Assembly (NCBI GenBank): GCA_021815285.1
Contig: JAKAHE010000014.1
Location: 1-16,421, forward strand
Source of the DNA: Nitrospirota bacterium
GTDB lineage: Bacteria > Nitrospirota > JACRHJ01
Direction: 5' to 3'
Length of the DNA stretch: 16,421 nucleotides
A program made the position numbers and the translations under genes. Below, piece by piece: positions 7,126 through 14,180 of this stretch (the stretch's first letter is position 1; each line of letters starts with the position of its first letter). The notes under the pieces are model-generated. The model did no database searches and was not told where the DNA came from. It worked only from the letters and a program-made list of their open reading frames with translations.

Positions 7126-7641
7126 CTACTTTCCGGCCTCTGCCTTGTCGGACTTCAGGAGCTCATTTATCCCGTGGTTTATGTCCGAAGGCTCCATAGT
7201 GCCGAAGTAGTCGTCGATTATTTCGCCCCTGGCATTAATAAACAGCGTCTCCGGCATACCCGTAACACCATACATGTCCGCCACGGCGCCTTTCGGGTCC
7301 CAGCCGATCTTGCACGTCATGCCGCTCTTTTCGACCAACGCGAGGGCATCGGCCCTCTTGCTTTTGACAAACACCGGCAGATACTGCACGCCGCCCTTGC
7401 CTCTTTCACAAGCCTTCTTGAGAATGGGCATCTCGTGCAGGCAGTGCGAACACCACGTCGCGCCGAAGATGAGTATCAGGGGCTTCCCGGCGTAGTCCGA
7501 AAGGGAGACCTGGCCGCCCTGGAGGAGCGGCACGGTGAAATTCTTCGCCAGTTCGGGCTTTGACTGCATCGTCGCGCAGCCCGCAAAAACAACAATGGCT
7601 GTCAGCGCGGCCAGCTTTATGGCAATGTGGAGATTTTTCAT
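7126..7641 (-). CDS. TlpA-like thioredoxin-fold lipoprotein
   Basis: The 171-residue protein starts with a lysine-containing n-region, a hydrophobic stretch (about residues 7-20) and a lipobox VFAGC, with C22 the lipidated cysteine, so it should be anchored to a membrane facing the periplasm. The mature part is a TlpA/ResA-type thioredoxin domain with the redox motif W63-C64-S-H-C67 (family WCxxC) and the cis-proline in GMPET (P130). Such proteins reduce disulphides in extracytoplasmic proteins, including cytochrome c apoproteins; the target here is unknown. An extra cysteine lies at C110. I prefer ATG 7641 over an in-frame TTG at 7653 because the shorter form gives a normal signal peptide and has a G-rich stretch just upstream. 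It follows the small thioredoxin-fold gene by 42 bases containing a stable hairpin. Confidence 0.9.
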   Translation of the reverse strand: MKNLHIAIKLAALTAIVVFAGCATMQSKPELAKNFTVPLLQGGQVSLSDYAGKPLILIFGATWCSHCLHEMPILKKACERGKGGVQYLPVFVKSKRADALALVEKSGMTCKIGWDPKGAVADMYGVTGMPETLFINARGEIIDDYFGTMEPSDINHGINELLKSDKAEAGK

Positions 7642-7663
7642 TTCAACCCCCAAGGTATAATAT

Positions 7664-7679
7664 TCCCGCTTTCGCGGGA
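7664..7679 (-). other. GAAA-tetraloop hairpin between two genes
   Basis: On the minus-strand transcript, TCCCGC, GAAA and GCGGGA form a perfect 6-bp stem closed by a GNRA tetraloop. It starts five bases after the stop of the small thioredoxin-fold gene and lies about 22 bases before the lipoprotein start. No T-run follows, so it is more likely an RNA-stabilising or attenuating element than an efficient terminator. Confidence 0.5.
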
Positions 7680-7683
7680 GTGT

Positions 7684-7932
7684 TCAATAAAGCGAGCGCA
7701 GAAGCTCCGCCTTGATCTCTTCCGAGCTCATCACGCCATATTCCTTTATAATTCTTTCGTCGAGTTTTATGGATGGGCAGGGAGGCGGGTCGTCTTCGTT
7801 TGCGTATTCGTTGGAACCGTGTTTCACGACTCGCAGCTCAATCGGGTATTCCGCCGCGACCGCCTTTGCGGATTCGAGGTTAATGCGGCATCTTTTCCCC
7901 ATCGGGTCCTTCACATACAGCGTAAGCAACAT
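7684..7932 (-). CDS. Small thioredoxin-fold protein lacking the CxxC site
   Basis: This 82-residue protein has the beta-alpha-beta-alpha-beta-beta-alpha order expected of minimal thioredoxin-fold proteins. A first strand LLTLYVKD is followed by a helix with LESAKAVAAEY, a strand ELRVVKHG, a turn with PPCPSIKLD carrying the likely cis-proline, and a C-terminal helix SSEEIKAELL. The end resembles the redox-active disulphide proteins of the MTH895 type. The usual active-site CxxC is absent: the loop reads PMGKRC, with a single cysteine at C15 and another at C52. A Shine-Dalgarno GGGGAG lies eight bases before ATG 7932. It sits just upstream of the TlpA-like lipoprotein, so a redox-partner role is plausible but unproven. 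Confidence 0.65.
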   Translation of the reverse strand: MLLTLYVKDPMGKRCRINLESAKAVAAEYPIELRVVKHGSNEYANEDDPPPCPSIKLDERIIKEYGVMSSEEIKAELLRSLY

Positions 7933-7973
7933 CTTTAAGGCTCCCCTTCTTTATCAGGTTGCCGACTTTACTT

Positions 7974-8002
7974 TATATACCACAAAGGTATTACTTAAGC
8001 AA
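7974..8002 (-). promoter_or_regulatory. Possible promoter for the thioredoxin-fold pair
   Basis: Reading the minus strand, TTGCTT (8002-7997) is followed after 17 bases by TATATA (7979-7974, five of six matches). It would give a leader of roughly 40 bases before ATG 7932. The -35 matches only three positions, so read-through from cvpA is an alternative. Confidence 0.3.
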
Positions 8003-8584
8003 TTAATTTTTATTTTTCCCGGAGCGGTTCGCGGGAAGTTTCTGGCCTGGGAGCTTTTCTTCCTTCGGAGGCATATTTTCTCCGACCGCCTCAAGCTTCC
8101 TGTTCAGCTCCTCGCGGAAGAACTTCGGGCCGATGGGAGAGATTAGCTTCGAGAGCCTCACGGCGTACGGGAAGGTCTTTGATTTTGCGAACATCGCGCT
8201 GTCCGCCGGGAAGAAAACCAGCAGGGCGTACAGGACGAGTGCGGCGATCAGAATGCCCTTTACCGCGCCGATAAATGCGCCCATGAGGGTATTCATGACC
8301 CTGAAGCCCGATTTGTTGGCGGCATGGGAGAGCATCCCGCCGATAAAGCTGATTATTACGGAAGAAAAAATAAATATAACGAGGAAGCTTATTATATTGT
8401 TTATCTCCGGGTATGACGTGAGCCTGAGGACGCCGAGAGATGTCTTTTCGTAATACCTTGAGGCCAGCATAAAACCCGCGATTACGCCGCCCAAGGAAAA
8501 TATCTCCCGCACCGCGCCCCGGAACGTGCTGACCAGGAGCGAGACGGCTATTATTATGAGCAATATCAAATCAAGTGAATTCAT
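8003..8584 (-). CDS. cvpA: CvpA family membrane protein
   Basis: The 193-residue product has four predicted membrane segments, near residues 5-22, 29-45, 61-83 and 99-121, as expected for CvpA-type inner-membrane proteins (associated with colicin V export in E. coli and with envelope functions elsewhere). The third and fourth segments flank the characteristic loop with a conserved glycine-rich turn (LMGAFIGAVKG). A charged, lysine-rich cytoplasmic or periplasmic tail follows. I chose ATG 8584 rather than a start 13 codons upstream because it gives the normal N-terminus (NSLDLILL) and its ATG overlaps the TGA of the helicase gene as ATGA, the classic arrangement for translational coupling. The transport substrate is not known. 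Confidence 0.8.
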   Translation of the reverse strand: MNSLDLILLIIIAVSLLVSTFRGAVREIFSLGGVIAGFMLASRYYEKTSLGVLRLTSYPEINNIISFLVIFIFSSVIISFIGGMLSHAANKSGFRVMNTLMGAFIGAVKGILIAALVLYALLVFFPADSAMFAKSKTFPYAVRLSKLISPIGPKFFREELNRKLEAVGENMPPKEEKLPGQKLPANRSGKNKN

Positions 8585-11235
8585 GCGAAGAACTCCCGCG
8601 CCTTCTCGAATACTATGCTGCACGGCCCTGTCACGAGCCGCCCGTCCGGCAGCGAGTCCAGGAACTCGCGCCCGTAATTTTTTTCCACTATCCGCCTGTC
8701 GAAGACCATTATCGAGCCCCTGTCCGTCCTGCTCCTGATGAGCCGCCCGAAGCCCTGGCGGAACTTTATTACCGCCTGCGGGACTATATATTCCATGAAG
8801 GGGTTGCCGCCGCGCTCCTCTATCTCCTCCTGCCGGGCCTGCACCACGGGGTCGTCCGGGACGGAGAACGGCAGCTTGGTAATTATAACATTCGATAGCG
8901 CATCTCCGGAGACGTCCACGCCCTCCCAGAAGCTGTCCGTGCCGAAAAGCGCCGCCTTCGGGTGCGTCCGAAAGTCGTTAAGCAGCCTGTGCCGTGGCGA
9001 ATCGCCCTGTTTTAAGCCCCTGATGCCCGCGCTTTGCATGAAGGGTTCCAGCTCCCGGAAAGCGGCCTCCAGCATTCTGAACGACGTAAAGAGCGCGAAC
9101 GCCCTGCCGCGCGAGATGTCGAGAGATTCCCGCAGAAGCGCACCAAGCGCAGCCCCGAACTCCCTCGCGCCGGGGTCCGGCACGTCCCTCGGTATGCAGA
9201 TTATCACCTGGTTTCTGTAATCGAACGGAGAGGGAAATACGCCCTCGATAAGCCTGTCTCCAGGGATTAAATCCAGGCCTATGCGCCGGTTCAGGTAGTC
9301 GAATTTCTTCTTTACCGTAAGCGTCGCGGAGGTTATTATTACCGTCTTCAACCTGTCGTATATCCGTGATTTTATCTCCGCGGCGACGTTCAGTGGCGAA
9401 CCGCAGAGCGCTATGACCCTTCCGGTCTTTCGGGCAGGCGCCTCGGCCCATCGCACCAGGCCGTCCCCGTCGCCTCGGAGCAGGTTGTCCGTCTCGGCGC
9501 TTGCGGTCTCAAGCCTCTCGGATATCGACTTAATCTCAATCAGCAGTTCGTCCGTCTTTTCTCCAAGCCCCTCGTCCTTTATTTCCTTGCAGAGCGAGTT
9601 CAGGGCGCGCGTGAGGTCCCCAAGCTCCGTCCCCAGGCGTACGAAGGCGGTTTCCACGGACTCCCAGCCCGTGATGCCCCTGGTCTCGCCTGTAAGGCGT
9701 ATTTTTATATCACCGCCGGGGCTTTCGCTCTCGCGCGATATGAAATAAAAAAGCTCGTCGAAGGCCTCGTTCACGCGCAGGATTGCAGATTCCTTCGCCG
9801 GGATTATACGTCCGTCTATGAGCGTTCTCCACGCCTCTCCCTTTTCCTTGCGGGAACCGCCTTTCCCGAAGAGCCGGGATTCCAGTAGCGGAAGCGCGCC
9901 CTTCGCGGCAGGCCTGCCTGTCCCGTCACGCCGCCTGGTCGCCGGCAGGCCGGCCCTGTCCGAGGCGGCTCGAGCCGCCTTGTGATGGAGCCGACCCAGC
10001 ATTTTAAGCAGCCCAAGCCTCGTAATCCTTCCGCCGAAATAGGAAGTCGCGCCGTCTTCCAGGTTGTGTCCCTCGTCAATGACAAGGCGCGTGTAGCCGG
10101 GGAGAATGCCGGAATCTCCGGAACCGCCGACCCCGCCCGCAGCGCCGGAGCGCATGGCGATGTCGGCAAGCAGGATATGGTGGTTGACTACAAGCAGGTC
10201 CGCCGACGCGGCCTCCCGCCTCGCCCGGAAGAAGAAGCAGCGCGTAAAATGCCCGCACTTGAGGCGCGCGCAGGAGTCCGACTCGGAGTTGAGCTTTTCC
10301 CAAAGGGATTCGGACGGCGCAAACGAGAGGTCTGAACGGCTCCCTTCTTTTGTAGTCAGCGCCCATTCGGCGATTGCGGCTATGTCCTGCCTTTCCGTAT
10401 CCTCGACCAGGAAATCCCCTTCGGTCTGTACGAGCTCGAGCTTCCGAAGGCAGAGGTAGTTCCCGCGCCCCTTCACGAGCACGGCCTTGAACGCCGGTAG
10501 ACCGGCCTCAGGCTGAGCCGTACCAGGTCCGCCGGCCCCGGACAGATGGCCAAGCAGCGGTATGTCTTTTACGATAAGCTGTTCCTGGAGGTTTATGGTA
10601 TTCGTCGAGACCACGACCCGCTCGCGGTTCTTTGTTATCCAGAAAAGCGCCGGGACGAGATATGCCATGCTCTTGCCGACGCCCGTCCCGCCCTCAAGCG
10701 CCGCTACCCTGTCCTCGTTGAACGCCCGCGCGACCTCCCTGGCCATCATCACCTGGCCCGGCCTTGCCTCGTGAGCGCTCATGGCCTTCGAGAGAGCGCC
10801 GCCGTCTGACAGCGCCGCCTCGACCGCGTCTATGTCCAGGAGCTTGATGGACTCGCGGGCGAAAGGCTCGACGACTGCGTAAACCTCGTCCGCCTCGTTG
10901 TTTATGATAAAAAACCCCACCCCGCGCGAGCCGAGAATCCCGGCTATCTCAATATCCGCCTTGGATGGCTTCAGAAGCCCGGATGGGTGATTATGGACTA
11001 CGACATCCCCCACGGCGGCCCCCTGCGCAAGGGCCGGGACGCACTCCTCATCCCCGCGCGCGATTACCTGGGCGCTCGTTACCCTGCGCTCCTCTTCGGA
11101 GGCGGTCGAGCGCCCGCAGGATGTCGTTCTACCGCAGGAACAGAGGAAAAACACCTCGTTTCCCCCGGCCTCGGCGATGGCCCGGCGCACATACAAGGCT
11201 GCTTCGGGCGTTATGTATCTGTCGGCTTGCGGCAC
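8581..11235 (-). CDS. DinG-type Fe-S DNA helicase fused to a RadC-like JAMM domain
   Basis: This 884-residue protein joins two modules. Residues 1-135 form a RadC/JAB-type MPN domain with an intact metal site: E27, H81-N-H83, S91 and D94 in the HxH-x7-SxxD pattern. Residues from about 165 on form an XPD/DinG superfamily-2 helicase. Walker A is GGTGVGKS (182-189); the Fe-S cluster cysteines are C262, C322, C327 and C333; motif II reads D387-E-G-H390 (family DEAH); ITSATLT, FWEGVDVSGD (769-778) and QGFGRLIRS (827-835) complete the ATPase core. DinG unwinds forked DNA, D-loops and RNA-DNA hybrids in repair and replication restart. The JAMM site suggests a second, peptidase-like or structural metal function. 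A short Cys-rich stretch (C32, C34, C40) interrupts the first module. The only in-frame start after an upstream TAA is GTG 11235, with a weak ribosome site. The 3' end overlaps cvpA. Confidence 0.88.
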   Translation of the reverse strand: MPQADRYITPEAALYVRRAIAEAGGNEVFFLCSCGRTTSCGRSTASEEERRVTSAQVIARGDEECVPALAQGAAVGDVVVHNHPSGLLKPSKADIEIAGILGSRGVGFFIINNEADEVYAVVEPFARESIKLLDIDAVEAALSDGGALSKAMSAHEARPGQVMMAREVARAFNEDRVAALEGGTGVGKSMAYLVPALFWITKNRERVVVSTNTINLQEQLIVKDIPLLGHLSGAGGPGTAQPEAGLPAFKAVLVKGRGNYLCLRKLELVQTEGDFLVEDTERQDIAAIAEWALTTKEGSRSDLSFAPSESLWEKLNSESDSCARLKCGHFTRCFFFRARREAASADLLVVNHHILLADIAMRSGAAGGVGGSGDSGILPGYTRLVIDEGHNLEDGATSYFGGRITRLGLLKMLGRLHHKAARAASDRAGLPATRRRDGTGRPAAKGALPLLESRLFGKGGSRKEKGEAWRTLIDGRIIPAKESAILRVNEAFDELFYFISRESESPGGDIKIRLTGETRGITGWESVETAFVRLGTELGDLTRALNSLCKEIKDEGLGEKTDELLIEIKSISERLETASAETDNLLRGDGDGLVRWAEAPARKTGRVIALCGSPLNVAAEIKSRIYDRLKTVIITSATLTVKKKFDYLNRRIGLDLIPGDRLIEGVFPSPFDYRNQVIICIPRDVPDPGAREFGAALGALLRESLDISRGRAFALFTSFRMLEAAFRELEPFMQSAGIRGLKQGDSPRHRLLNDFRTHPKAALFGTDSFWEGVDVSGDALSNVIITKLPFSVPDDPVVQARQEEIEERGGNPFMEYIVPQAVIKFRQGFGRLIRSRTDRGSIMVFDRRIVEKNYGREFLDSLPDGRLVTGPCSIVFEKAREFFA

Positions 11236-11318
11236 GGAAACATTTTAATTTAAAAGAGGTTTAAGGTCAATTTAAAAGGGATTGGCAACTAATCTTATAT
11301 GGATATAAAATAAACTTA

Positions 11319-11348
11319 TTGGCAGCTTCAAAAAATGAAAGCTATACT
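11319..11348 (+). promoter_or_regulatory. Probable promoter for the unknown 193-residue protein
   Basis: TTGGCA (11319-11324, five of six) is followed after 18 bases by TATACT (11343-11348, five of six). A second set upstream, TTGGCA (11282-11287) and TATAAA (11304-11309) with a 16-base spacer, could be an alternative start. The 157-base region between 11236 and 11392 also must carry the promoter of the divergent helicase, which I could not place. Confidence 0.5.
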
Positions 11349-11392
11349 ACTTTGGGAGTATTATTATCCATGTTTTGCAGGGGAGGAAATAG

Positions 11393-11974
11393 ATGCCGCT
11401 TCTTGAGGAAAGGCTTACAAAAGACTGGGCAAGCAGGGTGTTGCACCCCGACAGGAAAATGATTTCCGCGATACTGTTCGACCTGATGGAAATAGGCAAG
11501 GATATTGCGGAAGAGATTAAGATCAGGGACTATGAAAACTTTGAAATCTTTCTCGACGAACACCGGAAAGGCGAATCTCCATTCCATATTCTCGAGGGAG
11601 AATCGCACATAGACGGCTCGCTTGCGCAGCTTAAAAAATGCCCGATGCTGTCCCTTCTCAATGCTTTCAAGGAAAACGGCAGACTTCCAGTGCATTTTTA
11701 TGAAGTTACCGATAAATATAAATACTATTACCAGAAAAAGGAAGGCGTGCTGCACCCCTTCTGCATAGTCCATCAGACCATAAGGTCCCAGATAGGCGAC
11801 CACTTCAGGATAGGCGACAAAAAAGTGCAGATATTGCAGATAGCCTGCATCAATTCCTCCGGCGACAGGATCGTCTATTCCACCGAAGGCACGAGCCGCT
11901 GCGGCTTGAGCCAGGAGGAGATAGACAAAAAGATCACGGGAAATGCCTGCCTTTACATGATAAAATGCATCTGA
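11393..11974 (+). CDS. Unrecognised cysteine- and histidine-containing protein
   Basis: I do not recognise this 193-residue cytoplasmic protein; no signal peptide or membrane segment is visible. It has a helical N-terminal third (to about residue 50), then a mixed alpha/beta part. Conserved-looking features are C83-P-M-L, the H121-P-F-C124-I-V-H127 cluster, C152, C170, C186 and C192, which could bind a metal or cofactor. A Shine-Dalgarno GGAGG (11382-11386) six bases before the ATG supports the start. It is monocistronic, flanked by a good promoter and a strong terminator. Its neighbours are a divergent helicase and, after the terminator, the PilZ genes, so context does not reveal a function. 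The composition and start signals make it a real gene. Confidence 0.8.
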   Translation: MPLLEERLTKDWASRVLHPDRKMISAILFDLMEIGKDIAEEIKIRDYENFEIFLDEHRKGESPFHILEGESHIDGSLAQLKKCPMLSLLNAFKENGRLPVHFYEVTDKYKYYYQKKEGVLHPFCIVHQTIRSQIGDHFRIGDKKVQILQIACINSSGDRIVYSTEGTSRCGLSQEEIDKKITGNACLYMIKCI

Positions 11975-12009
11975 ATTCCACCCCCGCGTAATACAGAATA
12001 CGCAAAACG

Positions 12010-12039
12010 AAACCCGGAAAGAAATTTCCGGGTTTTTTT
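12010..12039 (+). terminator. Rho-independent terminator after the 193-residue gene
   Basis: AAACCCGGAAA (12010-12020) and TTTCCGGGTTT (12025-12035) form a perfect 11-bp stem with a GAAA tetraloop, and the T-tract continues to 12039. It lies 35 bases after the stop codon. Confidence 0.95.
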
Positions 12040-12137
12040 GTCCTTATCTTTACAGTTTATGGAATTACTGCTATTAATTTATGAATGCGCGCAAGCAGCC
12101 CGCCAGGAATTTTTTTTGCAAGCCCAGAAGAAAAATA

Positions 12138-12166
12138 TTGATTCTCATATCTGAGCGTGTTATAAG
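12138..12166 (+). promoter_or_regulatory. Probable promoter for the PilZ gene pair
   Basis: TTGATT (12138-12143, four of six) stands 17 bases from TATAAG (12161-12166, five of six). The leader is about 43 bases and carries the PilZ ribosome site. The remainder of the 12040-12212 interval holds nothing else I could recognise. Confidence 0.5.
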
Positions 12167-12215
12167 AACGGGGCACGGCCGGATTCCAGGATTAATTTAA
12201 ATCCAGGAGGGCGTG

Positions 12216-12563
12216 ATGATTCAGGAAGTTCGCACTGAAAGGGCAAGCCTGAGGAAAGATATACCCGCAACGCGCGTCAGGATCGTTGACGGCGGAAGAG
12301 ACCTTTTCGGCTTTGCGAGGAATATCAGTCGCTCCGGAATGATGATTCATACCGCCGGCCTTTGCAGGATAGGCGATGAACTGGGCATAGAATTCGACAT
12401 ACCCGGCCTGGACTTAAGCGTGAAATGCCGCTCGAGAATCGTCTGGCGTCAGTTGCAGGGCCAGGCGGTGGGCACGGCCAGGGAAGGCCTGAAATTCCTG
12501 GATCTCGACCCCACACATGCCGATATGATAGACAGATGGATAAATAATAACCTAATGAGCTAA
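12216..12563 (+). CDS. Single-domain PilZ protein
   Basis: This is a 115-residue PilZ domain with the standard cyclic-di-GMP binding elements: R9-A-S-L-R13 (RxxxR) near the N-terminus and N36-I-S38-R-S-G41 (D/NxSxxG) on the following strand. It then runs through the beta-barrel core to GLKFLDLD. Both motifs are intact, so c-di-GMP binding is likely. I chose ATG 12216 over an in-frame GTG at 12213 because GGAGG (12206-12210) is five bases from the ATG but only two from the GTG. The next gene, a receiver-PilZ protein, starts four bases after the stop, so the two are co-transcribed. Confidence 0.9.
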   Translation: MIQEVRTERASLRKDIPATRVRIVDGGRDLFGFARNISRSGMMIHTAGLCRIGDELGIEFDIPGLDLSVKCRSRIVWRQLQGQAVGTAREGLKFLDLDPTHADMIDRWINNNLMS

Positions 12564-12567
12564 AGCA

Positions 12568-13305
12568 ATGCCTTTCAGAAACAAGACCATTATTGTCGCG
12601 GAGGACGATTATAATCTGCTGATGAGCCTCTGCATCGTGCTTGAGAGGCTGGGATATGACGCGATACCGGCGGAAAACGGCGTCGAGGTCATGCAGCTTC
12701 TGCGGATTATCTCGCCGGACGCCATTACGCTCGACCTTAACATGCCAATCCTTGGCGGGCTGGAAACCCTGAGGCTGATTAAAGAGGACGAGCGCTATAA
12801 AAATATCCCCGTAATCATATTGTCCGCAGAATCACAGCCGGAGATCTTTGAAGAGTGCAAGGGCCTCGGTTGCGCGTCGTTTCTGCAAAAACCCGCCGGC
12901 ATGGCCGACTTAAGCTCCGCCCTTGAGAAGAACATATTCCCGCAAAGGGGCAGAAGACATGCGAGGATAAGACTCGACATCAAGGTAACGCTGAATACGG
13001 GCGGAGCCTCTCAGGTATTTTATACCAGGACGCTTTCGGAAAGAGGGGTGTTCGTGCGCACGAAACACCCTTTTACCATCGGCACAGACGTGGAGATGGC
13101 GCTGCCCCTGGATGGAGAAGATATAGTCGTCCAGGGTTCCGTTATATATATAACCAGTCCGGATGATTTAAGGCCGGGCATGGCGATTGAATTTGTCAAT
13201 ATTTCGGAGTTTGCCGCGTCCAGGATAAGAGAGTTCGTCCTGAAGTCCATATCCAGGGACACGGAAGGCCTGGCGGTCGAGCAGGAATATAACCCCGCAA
13301 TTTAA
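12568..13305 (+). CDS. Response regulator with receiver and PilZ domains
   Basis: The 245-residue protein has a CheY-like receiver domain (residues 5-122) followed by a PilZ domain (about 128-235). In the receiver, the acidic pocket is E12-D13-D14, the phosphorylation site D56 (TLDLNMP), the switch S86 and the conserved K108 in QKPAG. In the PilZ domain the RxxxR motif is R129-R-H-A-R133, but the D/NxSxxG motif reads T155-L-S157-E-R-G160, with threonine in place of Asp/Asn. It would be a two-component effector whose phosphorylation changes its PilZ output; reduced or altered c-di-GMP affinity is possible. The cognate kinase is not in this window. There is a weak ribosome site four bases after the PilZ gene stop, so translational coupling is likely. 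It converges with the TPR gene with 62 bases between. Confidence 0.9.
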   Translation: MPFRNKTIIVAEDDYNLLMSLCIVLERLGYDAIPAENGVEVMQLLRIISPDAITLDLNMPILGGLETLRLIKEDERYKNIPVIILSAESQPEIFEECKGLGCASFLQKPAGMADLSSALEKNIFPQRGRRHARIRLDIKVTLNTGGASQVFYTRTLSERGVFVRTKHPFTIGTDVEMALPLDGEDIVVQGSVIYITSPDDLRPGMAIEFVNISEFAASRIREFVLKSISRDTEGLAVEQEYNPAI

Positions 13306-13367
13306 AATTATTCTTCCCATCCCGCCTTAAACGCCGGCCCTGTTCCATTCGTCTCGGCGCGTCTCCA

Positions 13368-14114
13368 CTACCGTCTTATTATTCTTCTTCTGCCGCCGGC
13401 AAGGGCCTGGAGGTAATGCGGTATCTTCTGTCCAGCGGCTGGCGGAACCTTCTCAAGATAGAACTGCGTCCACATCTCTCCGTAGTTCTTCATCTTCATG
13501 CGTTCCTTGTTCGACACGGCGGTCATGTTGGCTTTAAGTTTCTCGTCGTCAGGCAGTTTTTTGAGGCCGCGGGACAATACCTCAAGCGCCTTGTCGCGCT
13601 CCCCTTCCTTCAACATGCAGTAAGCGTAAAGGCCCCAGATGAGGCTTTCCTTCGGGGAGCCTTTTACTGCCTTCTCGAAGGTGGCGACCATCAGATCCTT
13701 CTGTTTTCGCTTCATGTAAATCACTGCAAGCATTCCCATCGCCACCCAGTGTTTCGAGAAGCCGTCCTTCAGGTAATTGAAGGCGTTCTCGTCGTCCCGC
13801 ATGAGGTAATAGATGCTGCCTATCTGCGCATTCAACTGAGGCTTTACGAAGAACTGCCACTTGCCCAAGGAGAACCCGGCCTTGAGGTTCTTTATGGCCT
13901 TCTCGAAACGCTGGTTCTGTATGTCCTTGCCTACCTGGGACATAAGGGACTCTATCTGCCTTATGACCCTCTTCGACAGGAAGTAGTTCAGCCCCAGAAA
14001 AAGACCAATAGCGACCACGAACGCGACCGGCCTGTAGTCGCTTCCCCCAAGCGAGAACCAGAGTATCAGAAACGACGAAACGCTTGCCGAGACGGAGATT
14101 AACAGGTTATACAT
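13368..14114 (-). CDS. Membrane-anchored TPR protein
   Basis: The 248-residue product has two N-terminal membrane segments (about residues 3-22 and 28-46), then a soluble region of tetratricopeptide-type helical hairpins between about 60 and 205. Examples are ENAFNYLKDGFS, MVATFEKAVKGSP and DKALEVLSRGLKKLPDD. TPR domains mediate protein-protein contacts, so this is likely a membrane-associated assembly or scaffold factor; no enzyme motif is visible. The start at 14114 is supported by GGAGG 11 bases upstream. It lies 66 bases after the HD-GYP gene on the same strand, and shared transcription is plausible. The C-terminus is basic and proline-poor and not recognised. Confidence 0.8.
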   Translation of the reverse strand: MYNLLISVSASVSSFLILWFSLGGSDYRPVAFVVAIGLFLGLNYFLSKRVIRQIESLMSQVGKDIQNQRFEKAIKNLKAGFSLGKWQFFVKPQLNAQIGSIYYLMRDDENAFNYLKDGFSKHWVAMGMLAVIYMKRKQKDLMVATFEKAVKGSPKESLIWGLYAYCMLKEGERDKALEVLSRGLKKLPDDEKLKANMTAVSNKERMKMKNYGEMWTQFYLEKVPPAAGQKIPHYLQALAGGRRRIIRR

Positions 14115-14180
14115 TAAAGCAATTTCCTCCTGATGTTGCCGTTACCCGGCGATTTCCCCGCCAGGAACGACAGGTTTGGT

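Noticed and set aside
8738..9220. A 160-codon plus-strand frame opposite the helicase
   Set aside because: It is antisense to conserved helicase motifs, with no start signal.
13306..13367. Terminator between the converging receiver-PilZ and TPR genes
   Set aside because: No stable hairpin with a T-run could be found on either strand.
13416..14102. A 228-codon plus-strand frame over the TPR gene
   Set aside because: It mirrors the TPR coding sequence; the minus-strand frame has the membrane segments, helical repeats and ribosome site.
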